64,000 nucleotides of DNA from Crotalaria pallida (Eukaryota; Streptophyta; Magnoliopsida; Fabales; Fabaceae). The stretch lies in the NCBI GenBank assembly GCA_037953625.1, contig CM075652.1, positions 53,313,501 to 53,377,500 on the forward strand. Direction: 5' to 3'. The position numbers were made by a program, and so were the translations under genes. Within the stretch, counting starts at the first letter, position 1, and each line of letters opens with the position of its first letter. Shown here one piece after another: positions 33,383 through 45,409 of this stretch. The notes under the pieces are model-generated. The model did no database searches and had not been told where the DNA came from. It saw nothing but the letters and a program-made list of their open reading frames with translations.

Positions 33383-35656
33383 CTAAGGGAACTGCATCTG
33401 ATCCTTGAGGGAATTTTCAGCACTTAAGTGCTGAACCATATTTAGTGGGGTGAAGCACCTCGCCGTACATGGTGGTTTTTCAAAAATATTAATGACACTT
33501 TGCTCACCATTGAAACGGAGAATAACCTCTCCCCTAGGAACATCTATTACTGCCCCAGCTGTGGCCAAGAATGGCCTTCCAAAAATCAGAGGAATATTTT
33601 CATCCTCATCAATATCAAGGACTTCATTGATATATCATTAACCTTTACCAATATATCTTCCACTACTCCATAAGGACAGAGGATGGACTTATCAGCTAAT
33701 TGTAAAATTGCAGGGGTAGGTTTGATTTCACCTAAGTCTAGTGCATTACAAACAGATAAGGGCATTATATTCACACTAGCACCTAAGTCACAGAGGGCCT
33801 TACCAGAGTACTTCTTGCCAATGCTGACTGGAAGGTTGAAGCTTCCAGGATCCTTCATTTTCGATGGCAGGTTGCACTTGATAATGTTGCTGCATTTCTC
33901 CGCAATTGGAAACGTCTCTTCCGAGAGCATTCCCTTCTTTCTTGTCAGCAAGTCTTTCATAAACTTCGCATACAAAGGCATTTGTGCGAGTGCCTCTGCG
34001 AATGGGATGTTTATGTTAATCTTTTTGATCATATCCAGAAACTTGGAGAATCGCCTCTGGTCCTCTTCTTTCTTCAACCTTTGAGGATAAGGCGCCCTCA
34101 AAGGTATTGGAGAAGGCTTGGCTGATTCCCGGTTGTGATCCGTAGGTGGACCCTGCGTTTTCGATGCTCCTCTCTTGCCTTGCTCTTTCTCCACTTCTTG
34201 TTTCTTGTGTTCTTCTTCTTTCTTCTTTTCCGATGCAGTTGCATTACTCTTAGGAAGTGGCTCCTCATACGACTTTCCATTCCTAAGAGTCACTACCGTA
34301 AGACTCTCCTTTGGATTGGTAACAGTGTCACTAGGAAATGTCCCTAGTGACCTCTCTGATAGCTGCTTTGCAAGTTGGCCCACTTGCACCTCCAGGTTCC
34401 GAATACTTGCCGCTTGATTGGCAAAGTTAGCTCTTGTCTCCTCCATGAATGTGGTCGTGTTGGTTGCTAACTTCTCCATTGCTGCTTCCCAATTTGGTTT
34501 CTGGGGCTTCTGAGTCTTCATTGGTGGGTTGAGAGCTGGGCTGTTCCATGAGAAGTTCGGATGATTTCTATAGGCTGGGTGTAGGTGTTGTAATACATAT
34601 TATTTCTTTGGCCTCCACCACCCACGAACTTTGCTTGCTCCTCAATGGTAGACGGTGCCTTCCCCACATCTGGTGAGCAATCTCCATTTTGGTGATTTCC
34701 TCCACAGAAATCACGCACCAGATTGTTGACTGTAGCCACTTGTGTCTGAGCCATCTTCTTCACCAACTCAGAAATTTGTTGCTGAAGCTCTTTGTTTTAC
34801 TGAATGATTGTATGGACTTGGCTTGAGCCCAGATCATTGTTCTTCAGAATCACCTTGTCAGAAACTGCTTGACTGTTGTTGTAGGCCATTGTTTCAATTA
34901 TCTCCTTTGCCTCTTCAATAGTCTTCTTAAGAAGGGAACCACCAGCTGCTGCATCTATCATAATTTTGTGTGACATTCTGAGCCCGAAGTAGAATAACCG
35001 GATTTGCATCCAGTCTAGAATTGCATGTGTGGGACACCTCTTCCGCAACTGATTGTACCTATCCCAGGCTTCATGCAAATGTTCACCTTCCTCTTGCATG
35101 AAGGAATTGACATCTTGGCGCAGCTTGGCTGGAAAGAACTTGTCTATGATTTTTTGACAAGCACATCCCAACTGGAAAGGCTTCCGGGCGGCTGATTCTT
35201 CATCCACTGATAAGCATGTTCCCTCAAAGAGAGAGGAAACATTCTCATCCTTATCGCCTCCTCTGACGCACCCTCAATCTTAAAGAAATCGAGCATGTTT
35301 AGGAAGTTGGCTACATGCTCCTTTGGGTCTTGATTTGGTGCACCCGAGATTTGATCCTACTTGATAAGATGGATGTACTGGGGATCAATCTCGAATGATG
35401 CTGCAGTGATCTCTAGCCGAACAATGCTGGACATGCACACATCCGGGTCCACAACGGCATAATCAGCTAGTGTCTTCCTAGGAGGGGGTGTGTTGCCTTG
35501 TGAAGCTCGTTCAGCCATCTTCCTTTCTTGTTCCTTCCTTTCTTTCTTTGCTTGCTTTTTCCTCCTCTTTGCAATTAGCTCCACGTCAGGGTTAAAATGA
35601 AACTCCTCACGGTTTCCTGAAGAACGTAGAAGCATAAAAAAAAAGTTAAGCAGCAC
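33383..35656 (-). pseudogene. Athila-like Gag-protease
   Basis: The minus-strand frames join into one Gag-protease. The N-terminal stretch (35656 to 35357) is basic and includes RKTLADYAVVDPDV. A capsid part (35207 to 34797) has EGEHLHEAWDRYNQLRKRCP and RLFYFGL. A linker with a FCGGNHQNGDC knuckle remnant comes next. The long frame 34521-33586 carries VQVGQLAKQL, RAPYPQRLKK and the aspartic protease site ALCDLGASVNIMPLSV. ATAGAVIDVPRGEVILRFNG follows in another frame. At least two stops and two frameshifts break it. It is an inactive copy cut off at 33383 by the neighbouring LTR insertion. Confidence 0.85.
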
Positions 35657-35781
35657 CCATCAAGAAAAGAAAAAATAAGAAAAGGAAAAAAAATAAAAAT
35701 AGCAAAATAAAAATAAAAAAAATTAAAAAATTCTACTTAAAATTACTACAAAGTACCAAAAATAAATTAAATAAATTCTAG

Positions 35782-35799
35782 TCCCCGGCAACGGCGCCA
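35782..35799 (-). promoter_or_regulatory. Primer binding site of the Athila-like element
   Basis: The minus strand reads TGGCGCCGTTGCCGGGGA, the site complementary to aspartate tRNA used by many Athila/Tat elements, a few bases from the LTR end at 35806. Confidence 0.85.
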
Positions 35800-35805
35800 A
35801 AAACT

Positions 35806-37105
35806 TGATCGGTGTCTAGCAAGTATACTAGATCGGATAGTAATATAGTCGGTTAAGACCAGATATCGTTCCCACAGGGACCAAGAATTATTTAATCTAC
35901 TTCTACCTAAGAGTAATTATAAGTAAAATCTACTAAATTCAGATTTAAATAATTAAATTAAGAGGATGGTTTGATGCTGAAAATTAAATAAAAACTATTA
36001 AACAATGGTGGAAAGGTGGTTAGGAACTTGTTTCATTAATTATTTCATTTATTTATTATGAATCAATGTTTTCCATTTAAATCAAGAACTAATTCAGAAA
36101 ATTAGTAATTCCTAGATTCCTCTATGAAATTATTGTTTATTATTCAATTTGTTAAATCCTAATTCCTTAGAAATCTAATCTATTGAATAATCATGATTAA
36201 GAACAGTAAATTATCAAAAAGTTATATAAAAATCCAAAAGTATTCCTACAAGTTGAATCCTTATATTGTTTAATTGCATGGCCTATTTTAAATCCTAATT
36301 TTCCAATTCAGATCTAAAAATTCATAACATGAGTTGATCAAGTTCATGCATAACAATAAGAACACAATTAAACACTTGATTTAAAAACTGAAAAGCATTA
36401 ATTCAAATAAATAAACTACATAATCAAATCCACATGTTCCTAACACAAGAGGGTTTAGTTACACATAATGGAGAAGAAGAACAAATAAGAATTAAAGTAA
36501 TTCATTCCTAAATTACCACTAATCCCTGCTTTGAATCTTCAGCCTTCAATGGATTCCTCCTCCGAATGCTCTCCAGAGAATGCAATCTCCCTCAATAATT
36601 TCTGATTTTTACTCTCTAATGTGTTCCTAAACTAATCCTATAAACATAAAATAGTAGATAAAATCCTAATCTCATTAATATCCTTCAAAACTGATCAGAA
36701 ATTGGCCCAATTGGGCTTTCTCGGACTTCGCGCGCCTGGGCGTGCAGACCAGCACGCCTGGGCGCGCTGTATCTGTAACCCAGAAATCACCGAAGCACAC
36801 GCGCCTAGGCGCGCAAATCCCGCGCCTGGGCGCGCTAAGTAACTTTCGACTCTATTTCTCTCCGTTCTTGTACCATTTTCAAGGTCTTCTTATGCTCTTT
36901 TCAGCTCCAATAATATTTTCTCCAATTAAGGCTCCGAAATACCTGAAACATACCCAAAACGGATCAAAACGTTCAAAGGATTCTAATAAACTAAAAATTC
37001 CTAAAACTAATATAAAATACCTATATTTACAAGAGAAACAAGCTAAAACCCAAGTAAAAGGAAGTGAAATTAAGCCTTAAAACATCATAAATTAGACCTT
37101 CATCA
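35806..37105 (-). repeat. LTR of the Athila-like element
   Basis: 1300 AT-rich bases with TGAT/ATCA borders. One strikingly GC-rich island at 36728-36840 contains two pairs of GCGCCTRGGCGC palindromes. A plus-strand frame at 36742-37080 crosses the island and shows no protein signature. Confidence 0.75.
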
Positions 37106-38744
37106 GAGCTTAACAAACCAGTGTCTACAAACCCCTGAACAGTAGGCTTGGCTACACAAATTCATGGGGTATGATTTTACAGTGTAATACAAGCCTGGAA
37201 TTGATAACCAAGCTACTGATGCCTGTCAAGAGAACAATATTTAACAATATCTAAGGTCACCGCTACGGTAATTTCCAGAATCAGAGAGGTTGTCATGGCT
37301 GACACTAAACTAAATACCCTGGTTAAAGCACACATGGCAGGTCAACATATTGAAGAGGGTTTTTCTGTCAAGGATGGGTTCCTATATTGGAAAAACGGAA
37401 TGGTCATTCCTAAAGATCATCCTATCATCAAAGAATTGTTATGGGAGTATCATTGCACAATGTTGGGTGGTCATGCTGAAATTGCAAGAACAATGGCCAG
37501 AATTGCTTCACAATTTTATTGGCAAGGTATGCAAGGGGATGTTAAGAAATTTGTGCAAGAATGTTTAATTTGTCAGCAAGCTAAGCACTCCACTTCTCTT
37601 CCTGCTGGTCTTTTACAACCTTTGCCTATTCCTAATCAAATTTGGGAGGATATTGCAATGGTTTTTATTGTAGGATTGCCTCCTTTCCATGGATTATCAG
37701 TCATTATGGTAGTCATTGATAGACTATCCAAGTATGCACACTTTGATACACTCAAGGTTGATTTCAGTAGCTCTCAGGTTGTAGAATTATTTGTCAAAAA
37801 TATAGTTAAGTTTCATGGTTTCCCTAACACCATTGTATCTGACAGAGACAAGGTTTTTGTATCGGACAGAGACAAGGTTTTTATAAGTCAATTTTGGCAG
37901 AAACTTTTTAAGCTCAGTGGCACTACCTTGGCAATGAGTACAGCCTATCATCCACAAACAGATGGGCAGTCAGAAGCATTGAATAAATGTTTGCAAATGT
38001 ACTTACGTTGCTTCACTTTTGACAATCCTAAAGAATGGTTCAAGTTGTTACCATGGGTTGAGTATTGGTATAACACAGCCTTCCACAACAGCATAAATAT
38101 GACTCCCTTTAAAGTGGTCTATGGAAGAGAGCCTTCTTCCATTGTTAAATACATGGTTGATATAACAAACACACCTAATCTACAAGAGCTATTGATAAAT
38201 AGAGATAGAGTTGTAGTTGAGCTTAAGCTGCAACTGGCCAGAACACAACAGAAAATGAAGAAGTTTGCTGACACTAAAAGAGTTCACAAGGAGCTACATA
38301 TTGGAGATTTGGTTCTAGTGAAATTGCAACCCTATAGACAACACTCTGCTGGCCTTAAAAAAAATCAAAAACTGGTTTTAAGGTATTTTGGCCCCTTCCC
38401 AGTAATACAAAGGATTGGACAAGTGGCTTATAAGTTGTTACTTCGTGCAGAAGCCAGAATCCACCCAATTTTCCACATTTCTCAACTAAAACTGTGTAAG
38501 GGAAATAACCATAATGTGTATGTGCCCTTACCATTACACACTGATTCTAAAGGTCCCCTATTGGTTCCTATGGGAATTTTGCAGAAGATCAGATAGATTA
38601 CAAGGGGATCAAACTCAATTTGTCAAGGACTGGTGCATTGGGAAGGGTTAACAATATAAGAAGCTACCTGGGAAGACCGTCCCTTATTCCTTAAGGCTTA
38701 CCCTAATTTCAACCTTGAGAACAAGATGTTAATGGGGGAGGTAT
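37106..38744 (+). pseudogene. Chromovirus RNase H end, integrase and chromodomain tail
   Basis: Before 37295 the RNase H end is readable (GYDFTV-stop-YKPGIDNQATDA, TAA at 37185-37187). The 433-codon frame 37295-38596 holds the integrase: zinc-binding domain with HYHC-type residues (YHCTMLGGHAEIARTMARI, CLICQQAK), then the catalytic core. The first catalytic aspartate, expected in a MDFI block, is valine at codon 123 (37661-37663, MVFI). The second aspartate and the glutamate are present (VSDRDKVF, YHPQTDGQSEALNK). An in-frame 24-base duplication (37835-37882) repeats VSDRDKVF. Behind the stop a chromodomain tail continues in another frame (EATWEDRPLFLKAYPNFN). This integrase should be inactive. 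Confidence 0.88.
38731..38744 (+). promoter_or_regulatory. Polypurine tract of the second chromovirus
   Basis: AATGGGGGAGGTAT ends directly at the TGTAACG start of the 3' LTR, the expected plus-strand primer. Confidence 0.8.
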
Positions 38745-39238
38745 TGTAACGAATGAAGAGGTAGCAGTGGAAAGGAGTGGGCCAAGTCACACACGTGCAG
38801 CTCAGCAGGGAAACATTTCTCATTCAGCACCAAATGATGATGAGCATATTCCTTCTGTTAGTGGGACTACAAGTGAGTGGAATGAAGGGAGCAGCTCTGC
38901 TGAGACCGTTAGAGCATAGGGACACATGGCAGAGGAAAGAGCTGACACCAGAGAGTGGAGAGGAGAGAGAGTGATAAGGAAGAATGTTAGGCTGAGTGGT
39001 TATGTGTAGTGAGCAAGTAATATATAAAGTACGGGAAATGTAAAAGGGAAATTAGGCAATTTGTTAGAGAAATCTCTTCTTCCTTCTGTTGTACTTTTCT
39101 CTAATTCTATTGTTGTAAGAACTTACCTTGAGATATTAATGAAATTCCAGTGATCGTCCCATTTGAACTCACTGAGGAGGTTATCCAATTTTCTTCTTCT
39201 TAAATTCTTCTTACTGTTGATACTGGTTGTTCCTTACA
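38745..39238 (+). repeat. 3' LTR of the second chromovirus
   Basis: Partner of 28306-28790, nine bases longer through small insertions such as an extra GAT in GATGATGAGC. It ends TTCCTTACA and is followed by the TAGAC duplication. Confidence 0.9.
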
Positions 39239-41109
39239 TAGACACAACAGAAAAATTAGTTTCATAAAATATACAATTAGCATATGATAGCCATTATACG
39301 TACCAAAAATTAATGGTTGTTATCTTAATACTTTTAGATTTGGAAGTTATGATCATCAATGGTTTTTAATATGGACTAACTGAATAGCTAAAATGGCATT
39401 ATTTATGTAAACAAAGAAATAAAGACTGTTGATTATTGATTAAATTAGTCTCTTAGTTTGTAGATACCGGTCAAATTAGTCTTCTGACTTTGTGGATTAC
39501 TAACTAGCAATAAAAACTAATATAACTCACATTTTCTTATCTCAAAAACTAATTTGAGATTTCGATAATTTCATAAACTAATTTAACTGATATCCACGGA
39601 ATAATAAAGAACTAATATCACTATCTACTTTCTCTATTTCCCCTCTTGACAAAGATATTTTCGGTTCTATGAAATGAAGGTTTATAGGCTAATATCAAAT
39701 GCGGGCACCCCATTATCTAATATACTTAACAATTATATTAGTTTTTATCTATAATACTAGATGACATTGCTGTGATTATAATATTTTTGACGTGTATTTG
39801 CTATCTTCTATCAAAAATTATCTGAAGTTGTTCCTTGTGCCTTTAGTTGAAGCTGATCGATCGGCTTGATGCCACGTCCGGTTCTCATATTTTATATCTT
39901 CGGGGGCGATAAAAAAATTTTGGATCCCCTTAATTTAGAGCATTGACTATCAATATTTAAAAAATTTGTAAGCAAAAAAATTTTAACACCAAAATTTGAA
40001 TAGCATTTTTCTTAAAACATGTTTTTTAAAAATACTATTAATATATATAAACTCATACGGCTTACAACAATAATTAATTTCATAATTAAAAAAGTTTTAA
40101 AATAAAGAAGTTTTTGAATCGGAGTTTGAACAAAATGTTAAAAAAGAATTGAAATAGAAATAAAAATACTATATTGTAGTATAATTGTATAAGTAGTATA
40201 TATAATTATAATCAGTTTTCCTAATCTACGCACTATGTTCAGTTAATAGGATAAACAATTGTTAAAACGTAAGTATTCATGAGAAAATGATATGTTTAGT
40301 GAATAAAAAATTGATTGTTTAAATTTCCAAAACATATTTATTATTATTGTTTTCTTATTCTATACGCTTGATGCATATGTTAGAAAGACTATTCAATTTT
40401 AAATTCTTCGTCCATTTCACTTTAAGTGTTCTTTTAAGATATAACTCTTGGACTAAGAAATGTGGTTAATGTATCTTTTTAAATTAAATTAATGTGACGG
40501 TGTTTACCTATTTTGCCCTTTATTTCTCTTATAATTATATTTACTTTATTTTTTTACTTATTATCTCTCTTCTTAATTAGGTGAGGACAAAATTTTCAAA
40601 AGAGTAATTAATGTATTAATTTTTCTAAAAAGACACTTAAAGTGAGATGAATGGAATATATATTTTAGAAACATTATTCCTTAATGTTCAAAATGAGCTT
40701 ACTTTATATAATAAAAAAAATATAAGAAAAAAAAGAGCTTACTTTAAAAAAAATAAAATAAAAGTTATCTTTATGTTATTTGGGCAATAGAAAACAGTGA
40801 CATTAACAAACTCACTTTTATCAATTACCTAAAAAAGTAAAATAGTCAACAATGAGATTCGAACCCCAAACCTCACTAATAGAATTTAGATGCAATAAGG
40901 TATTGGTAAGAATTCATTAAAAAAATTAATTTTTTATTTTGGCCCGTAAAGTTCATGGGCCCAGAGCAGTTGACCCTACGGCCCTCCTCTTGGGGCGGAC
41001 CTGCTTAATGCTTATGAGGTCCTAGAAAGAAAAAAATAAAAATATTAAAAAAAAAACTCTGGTGGTAAAAGTAAGTAGGATATGTGACTCAAAAGGAAGA
41101 AGAAAGTCC
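39239..41109. other. AT-rich sequence without genes
   Basis: This is the flank into which the second chromovirus inserted. No coding sequence is recognised. A degenerate Stowaway-like inverted repeat lies at 40400-40666. A tRNA-like GGTTCGAATCTC (minus, about 40854-40865) and a GC-rich patch at about 40945-41005 could belong to a SINE or an old element, but I cannot define borders. Confidence 0.5.
40400..40666. mobile_element. Degenerate Stowaway-like MITE
   Basis: The left side reads CATTTCACTTTAAGTG and the right side CACTTAAAGTGAGATG, near-complementary ends about 230 bases apart around AT-rich sequence. The size suits a Stowaway (Tc1/mariner-derived) MITE, though the outermost CTCCCTCC is eroded. 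Confidence 0.5.
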
Positions 41110-42387
41110 AAAGTATGATCGCGTATAAAATGGCAATGAATTTCTTTGTGTTTTAATTTGTGCGTGAATATTGCATTGGGTTTTTGGTTAAGTTAATTGC
41201 ACTAGTGTTATCAAATCGAATGGGGATGTGATCAAGACTAATACCATATAGTCCATAAGTTGTTGCTTCATCCATAAGATTTGTGCACATCAAATTCCCT
41301 TAGCAACATACTCAGGCTCAGTAGCGGATAAGGCTACACTAGCTTATTTCTTATTAGCCCAAGACACTAAAGAATTTCCAAGTAAATGACAAGTGTTGCT
41401 GGTGCTTTTCTTATCGACTTTGCACCCAGCAAAGTCTGAATCATAAGACCCAAATAGGCTGCAATTGGAGCATTTGGATACCATAAACCCATGTCAATTG
41501 TGCCAGATAGATATTTCATTATTCTTTTGATAGCAACTAATTGCGATTCTTTTGGATTCGATTGGAATTGTGAACACAAACATACACTAAACATAATATC
41601 CGGCCTACGTGCTTTAAGATAAAGGAGAGAACCTATCATTTCTCGATACCTTGTGAGTTACATCTCCATGAGTGTTGCAACTGCTTTGGCCTTGACCATG
41701 CCGAATCTTGGCAAAAGTTCTTTGCAATATTTGGTTTGGCCTACAAAATACCACTCTTAGTTTGCTTTATCAGAAGCCCAAGGAAGAAGTTGAGTTCACC
41801 CATAATAGATATTTCAAAATCTTCCTGGCATGCATGTTACTAGATATTCATTGCAACGATTCATTAGTAGCACCAAATACAATATCATCAACATAAATTT
41901 GAACTAAAAGAATGGCATTCCCTTTTCTTTTAAGAAATAATGTTGTGTCAACCTTTCCTCTTTTAAAATCTTTTTCAATTAAAAATTTGCCCAAACTCAT
42001 ACCATGTTCTCGGAACTTGTTTGAATCCATAAACAGCTTTTTAACTTTAAAAACATAAACAGGATGTTCAAAATTCAAAACAAGAGGTTGACCAACACAT
42101 ACTTCTTCCAACCTAGCTACAGGGGCAAATGTTTCCTCAAAATATATCCCCTCTTCTTGGTTATAGCCTTTTGCAATCAACCGAGCTTTGTTTCAAACAA
42201 TTATACCAGACTCAATAAGTTTATTTTCTAATTACTTGATGAGTACTAGGTTTGGGTACAAGTTCCCAAATCTTGTTTCTTTCGTACTAATTTAATTCTT
42301 CTTGCATAGCCAAAAGTCAATCCTTATCAACTGAATCCTCAAAAACAGTTTTAGGCTTCACATGATAAACAAAAGTCATATGGTTAC

Positions 42388-44257
42388 TGTAACACCTCGT
42401 AATATAATGAATAATAAACAATAAACGTTTGAAAATGAAACATAGGACTTTAAATTTTCTTTTATAAATCAGAGTTCACAAATAGCATTGGGGGCTTTCA
42501 GTTACAATATAATAAAATACACTTGAGTTCCTTTCTTTTGACTGATCCGCTGGGCACTCTGATCTCCAAGCTCCTTGCTCAAGTACCTAAAATGTTAACC
42601 ACATAAGGGTGAAACCTTTTCACAACACATTGAATTATAAGATAGTAAAAAGGCACATAATAGAAACTCAAGCATCGTAATCAAACCAAGTCATGAATAA
42701 CAAAATGCGTCACGTTCTCATTTCCAAAATCATTTCCATTTCCCATATAAAACCAAATAATGTGTGTCTCCTCACGGTCAGAGGACAACACACCCAACAT
42801 AAAACCTCGCATGTTTCCTCACGGTCAGAGGACAACATACCCACTTTTCTTTCTTTTACTCATTTCTTTTATTTTTATTAGGCCACAGGGTCACCACGAC
42901 CAACCTGTGCCGTTTACCTTTTATTAGGCCACAGGGTCACCATGACCAACCTGTGCCGTTTACCTTTTATTAGGCCACAGGGTCACCACGACCAACCTGC
43001 GCCGTTTTTATTAGGCCACAGGGTCACCACGACCAACCTGCGCCGTTTATCTTTTATTAGGCCACAGGGTCACCACGACCAACCTGCGACGTTTTTAGTA
43101 GGCCACAGGGTCACCACGACCAACCTGCGCCGTTTACCTTTTATTAGGCCACAGGGTCACCACGACCAACCTGCGCCATTTACCTTACGACCAACCTGCG
43201 CCGTTTACCTTTTATTAGGCCACAGGGTCACCACGACCAACCTGCGCCGTTTTTATTAGGCCACAGGGTCACCACGACCAACCTGCGCCGTTTACCTTTT
43301 TATTTTTATTAGGCCACAGGGTCACCACGACCAACCTGTGCCACTTATTCTTTTATTTTCTTTCTCATCATTAATTCATCTTAGTCTTTTCTCTTTACTT
43401 TTAATTCCTTAATTCTTTTTAATTCATTCATAACAATCAAGCACATTTATCACAACGTACACAACTCAATTAACCACTTATAACATTTACGAACATCAAC
43501 TTTCATACATATAACCCAAACAACCATTCACATATTTATATCACTCTTACTTACCACTCAAACATAACAACAATTAATTCAACCTCAAGTACAAATTCCA
43601 TCACCAATAACCAAAACAAATCATAGATTCCTATAATTTTTCCCAACTAATGCTCATACTATTCTTTGGCGCTTAGAATCATTTTTATGTATTTTTCATA
43701 AACATGTTCATCCTTAACTAAGAAATTATAATACTCTTATCATTCGAACATTCATGTAATTTACTCATGTTTCATTAGTCATTCCATCACCTATTAGCCC
43801 ATACTTTCATTTTATCACAAAGTGTGCCTAACAATATCTAAAAAAAGAGCAACAGATATCAAAAGTCAATCAACATACTCAGGTATGTCTCAGAGTGTGG
43901 TAAAATAAGTCATCTCCCTAAGGTTCTTCACTTCCTACTTTACAACATATACATAAGGGGGTTTCTAGCAATCTATCAATTAAATATTTATATTAAATCA
44001 AAAATACATTCAACATATCTAAACCAACTCTATTCATGTGCTATTTTGCTACCCACAGCCCAATTTAACTACTTAACCCAAATCCTATTATACACCCCAA
44101 CTATCCCTAACTCAAGGTGTGGAAAAGAGACTCCCCTTACCTGGAAATCCTAGCAATAACAACAGAGCCACGTTTACATCTGCGACTTGCTCCAGGGTCA
44201 AGGTCAATAGCGTGTTGAATCTAAGAAGGAACATACGATAAAACTAATTATAACATT

Positions 44258-44292
<35 letters not shown>

Positions 44293-45409
44293 AATAAATT
44301 CATTTTTTGTCAAAATAATAAATATATATAATTGTATAATAAAAATATCACTTTTCCCTAAAAGATCTCTTTATTTGAAAATATAGGATACTAAAAATAT
44401 TGATGGATCGTCAAATAAATTAGGTAGATGGATAAAGGGAGTTGAGGAGTTTATATACCTAAGAAGGATTTGATATTTAACGGTTGGATTTGAGTTATTG
44501 AACCGGGAAAATTGAAAAATCTAAATGTTTCCGCTTCTCTGATCCTCGCTTCCGAGATCCCTCTCTCTCTCTCTCTCTCCATGTTTCTATTTCACACTCT
44601 CACTCTCTCTTCGTCTCCTTATATCTCTCTATTTCACTCTCTCTCTCTCTCTCATCTACTTCCTTTCTTTTCCTTTCTATGAACTTATTCTTTATTTCTA
44701 CCTCTGATGAGCTGTACGGTGGGGAAAGGGGTTTTGGGTAGATTAATAGGAAAATATATATATTTTAATGATTTGTTCTTATTTGTGAATCAATGTGTGT
44801 AGGTATTTTGTATTATAACTAAAAATTGGATGATAATAAAAATAAAATACGTTTAGGTAAAACAATATTGTATTTTGAATTACTCAAAACTGATTGAAAA
44901 ATAATAAAGTTACCGGTCCCTCCGGATAGCTATTGCGTAATAAAAATTATCAAAATTTAAAAGTAAATATATTTTCTCAATCTTGATATTAAACTTGATA
45001 ATATATAATATTTAAAATTTTGAAGTAGAAGATTATTATATATAACTTAAACTGGTAATATATTAAACCAGTCTAGAAGCTAAAATAAAACAGCCTCCGA
45101 AAACTATGAAAATTTACCGGGAAGCTCAAAATATTAAGTAAAACATATTTTTCTAAAGAAACTATTTATAAAAATGCCTCTAAGGCTTGCCACTTGAGCT
45201 CCTGTCAAAATGTTAATTAAACTAAAATAAATGTACTACTTTATTTTTGGAAAACGTATGATAACAAATTTATACTTATTTTGATTAGAAAACATATTTC
45301 AAATATAATGATTAAATCAGAATTTTATTCCGAGACTCAAATATTGAAAACATCATATTAAATCATTTAATTATTTTGTTAAAGATATTAAAAGTAACGG
45401 GATGTTACA
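42388..45409 (-). mobile_element. Solo gypsy LTR inserted in copia pol
   Basis: 3022 bases starting TGTAACACCTC and ending GGGATGTTACA. It is flanked by a perfect GTTAC duplication (42383-42387 and 45410-45414) and splits a copia reading frame at a defined codon. It has no internal domain, so it is an LTR left by recombination between two LTRs. Minus-strand sense is inferred from its TGTAACATCCCG start. It contains the minisatellite at 42877-43345, a TA run (44261-44290) and a CT block. The fragment at 118-1771 is the same family. Confidence 0.9.
42877..43345. repeat. Ten-copy minisatellite in the solo LTR
   Basis: About ten units of 40-46 bases share GGCCACAGGGTCACCACGAC followed by CAACCTGCGCCG. 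Each unit can fold: CACAGG pairs with CCTGTG, and GGTC with GACC inside. Unit length varies through the T-rich joint (TTTACCTTTTATTA or TTTTTATTA). A 105-codon frame across it is only the repeat read through. Confidence 0.9.

Larger units (their letters stand above)
33383..37105 (-). mobile_element. Athila-like gypsy fragment
   Basis: On the minus strand it has an LTR of 1300 bases (37105 to 35806, TGATGAAGG to CACCGATCA) and an aspartate-tRNA-type primer site (35782-35799). Gag and a protease follow and stop at 33383, where the third gypsy LTR begins. RT, integrase and the second LTR are missing. The primer site and the DLGASVNIMPLSV protease motif are typical of the Athila/Tat lineage. Confidence 0.85.
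28306..39238 (+). mobile_element. Chromovirus with short LTRs, heavily interrupted
   Basis: The LTRs at 28306-28790 (485 bases) and 38745-39238 (494 bases) start TGTAACGAAT and end GTTCCTTACA. They are flanked by a perfect duplication, TAGAC (28301-28305 and 39239-39243). A gag-like start (ATG at 28814, MAEGTRSQ), the end of RNase H, integrase and a chromodomain-like tail remain. Between about 29155 and 37105 the middle is replaced by two minus-strand gypsy fragments. The insertion lies only 14 bases beyond the Tekay-like 3' LTR. Confidence 0.9.

Noticed and set aside
42942..43259. 105-codon repetitive protein (RPQGHHDQPA units)
   Set aside because: Translation of the minisatellite in a solo LTR; unit lengths are not multiples of three throughout.
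42877..43345. CRISPR-like array because of regular repeats
   Set aside because: The units are tandem with almost no unique spacer, in a plant LTR. It is a minisatellite.
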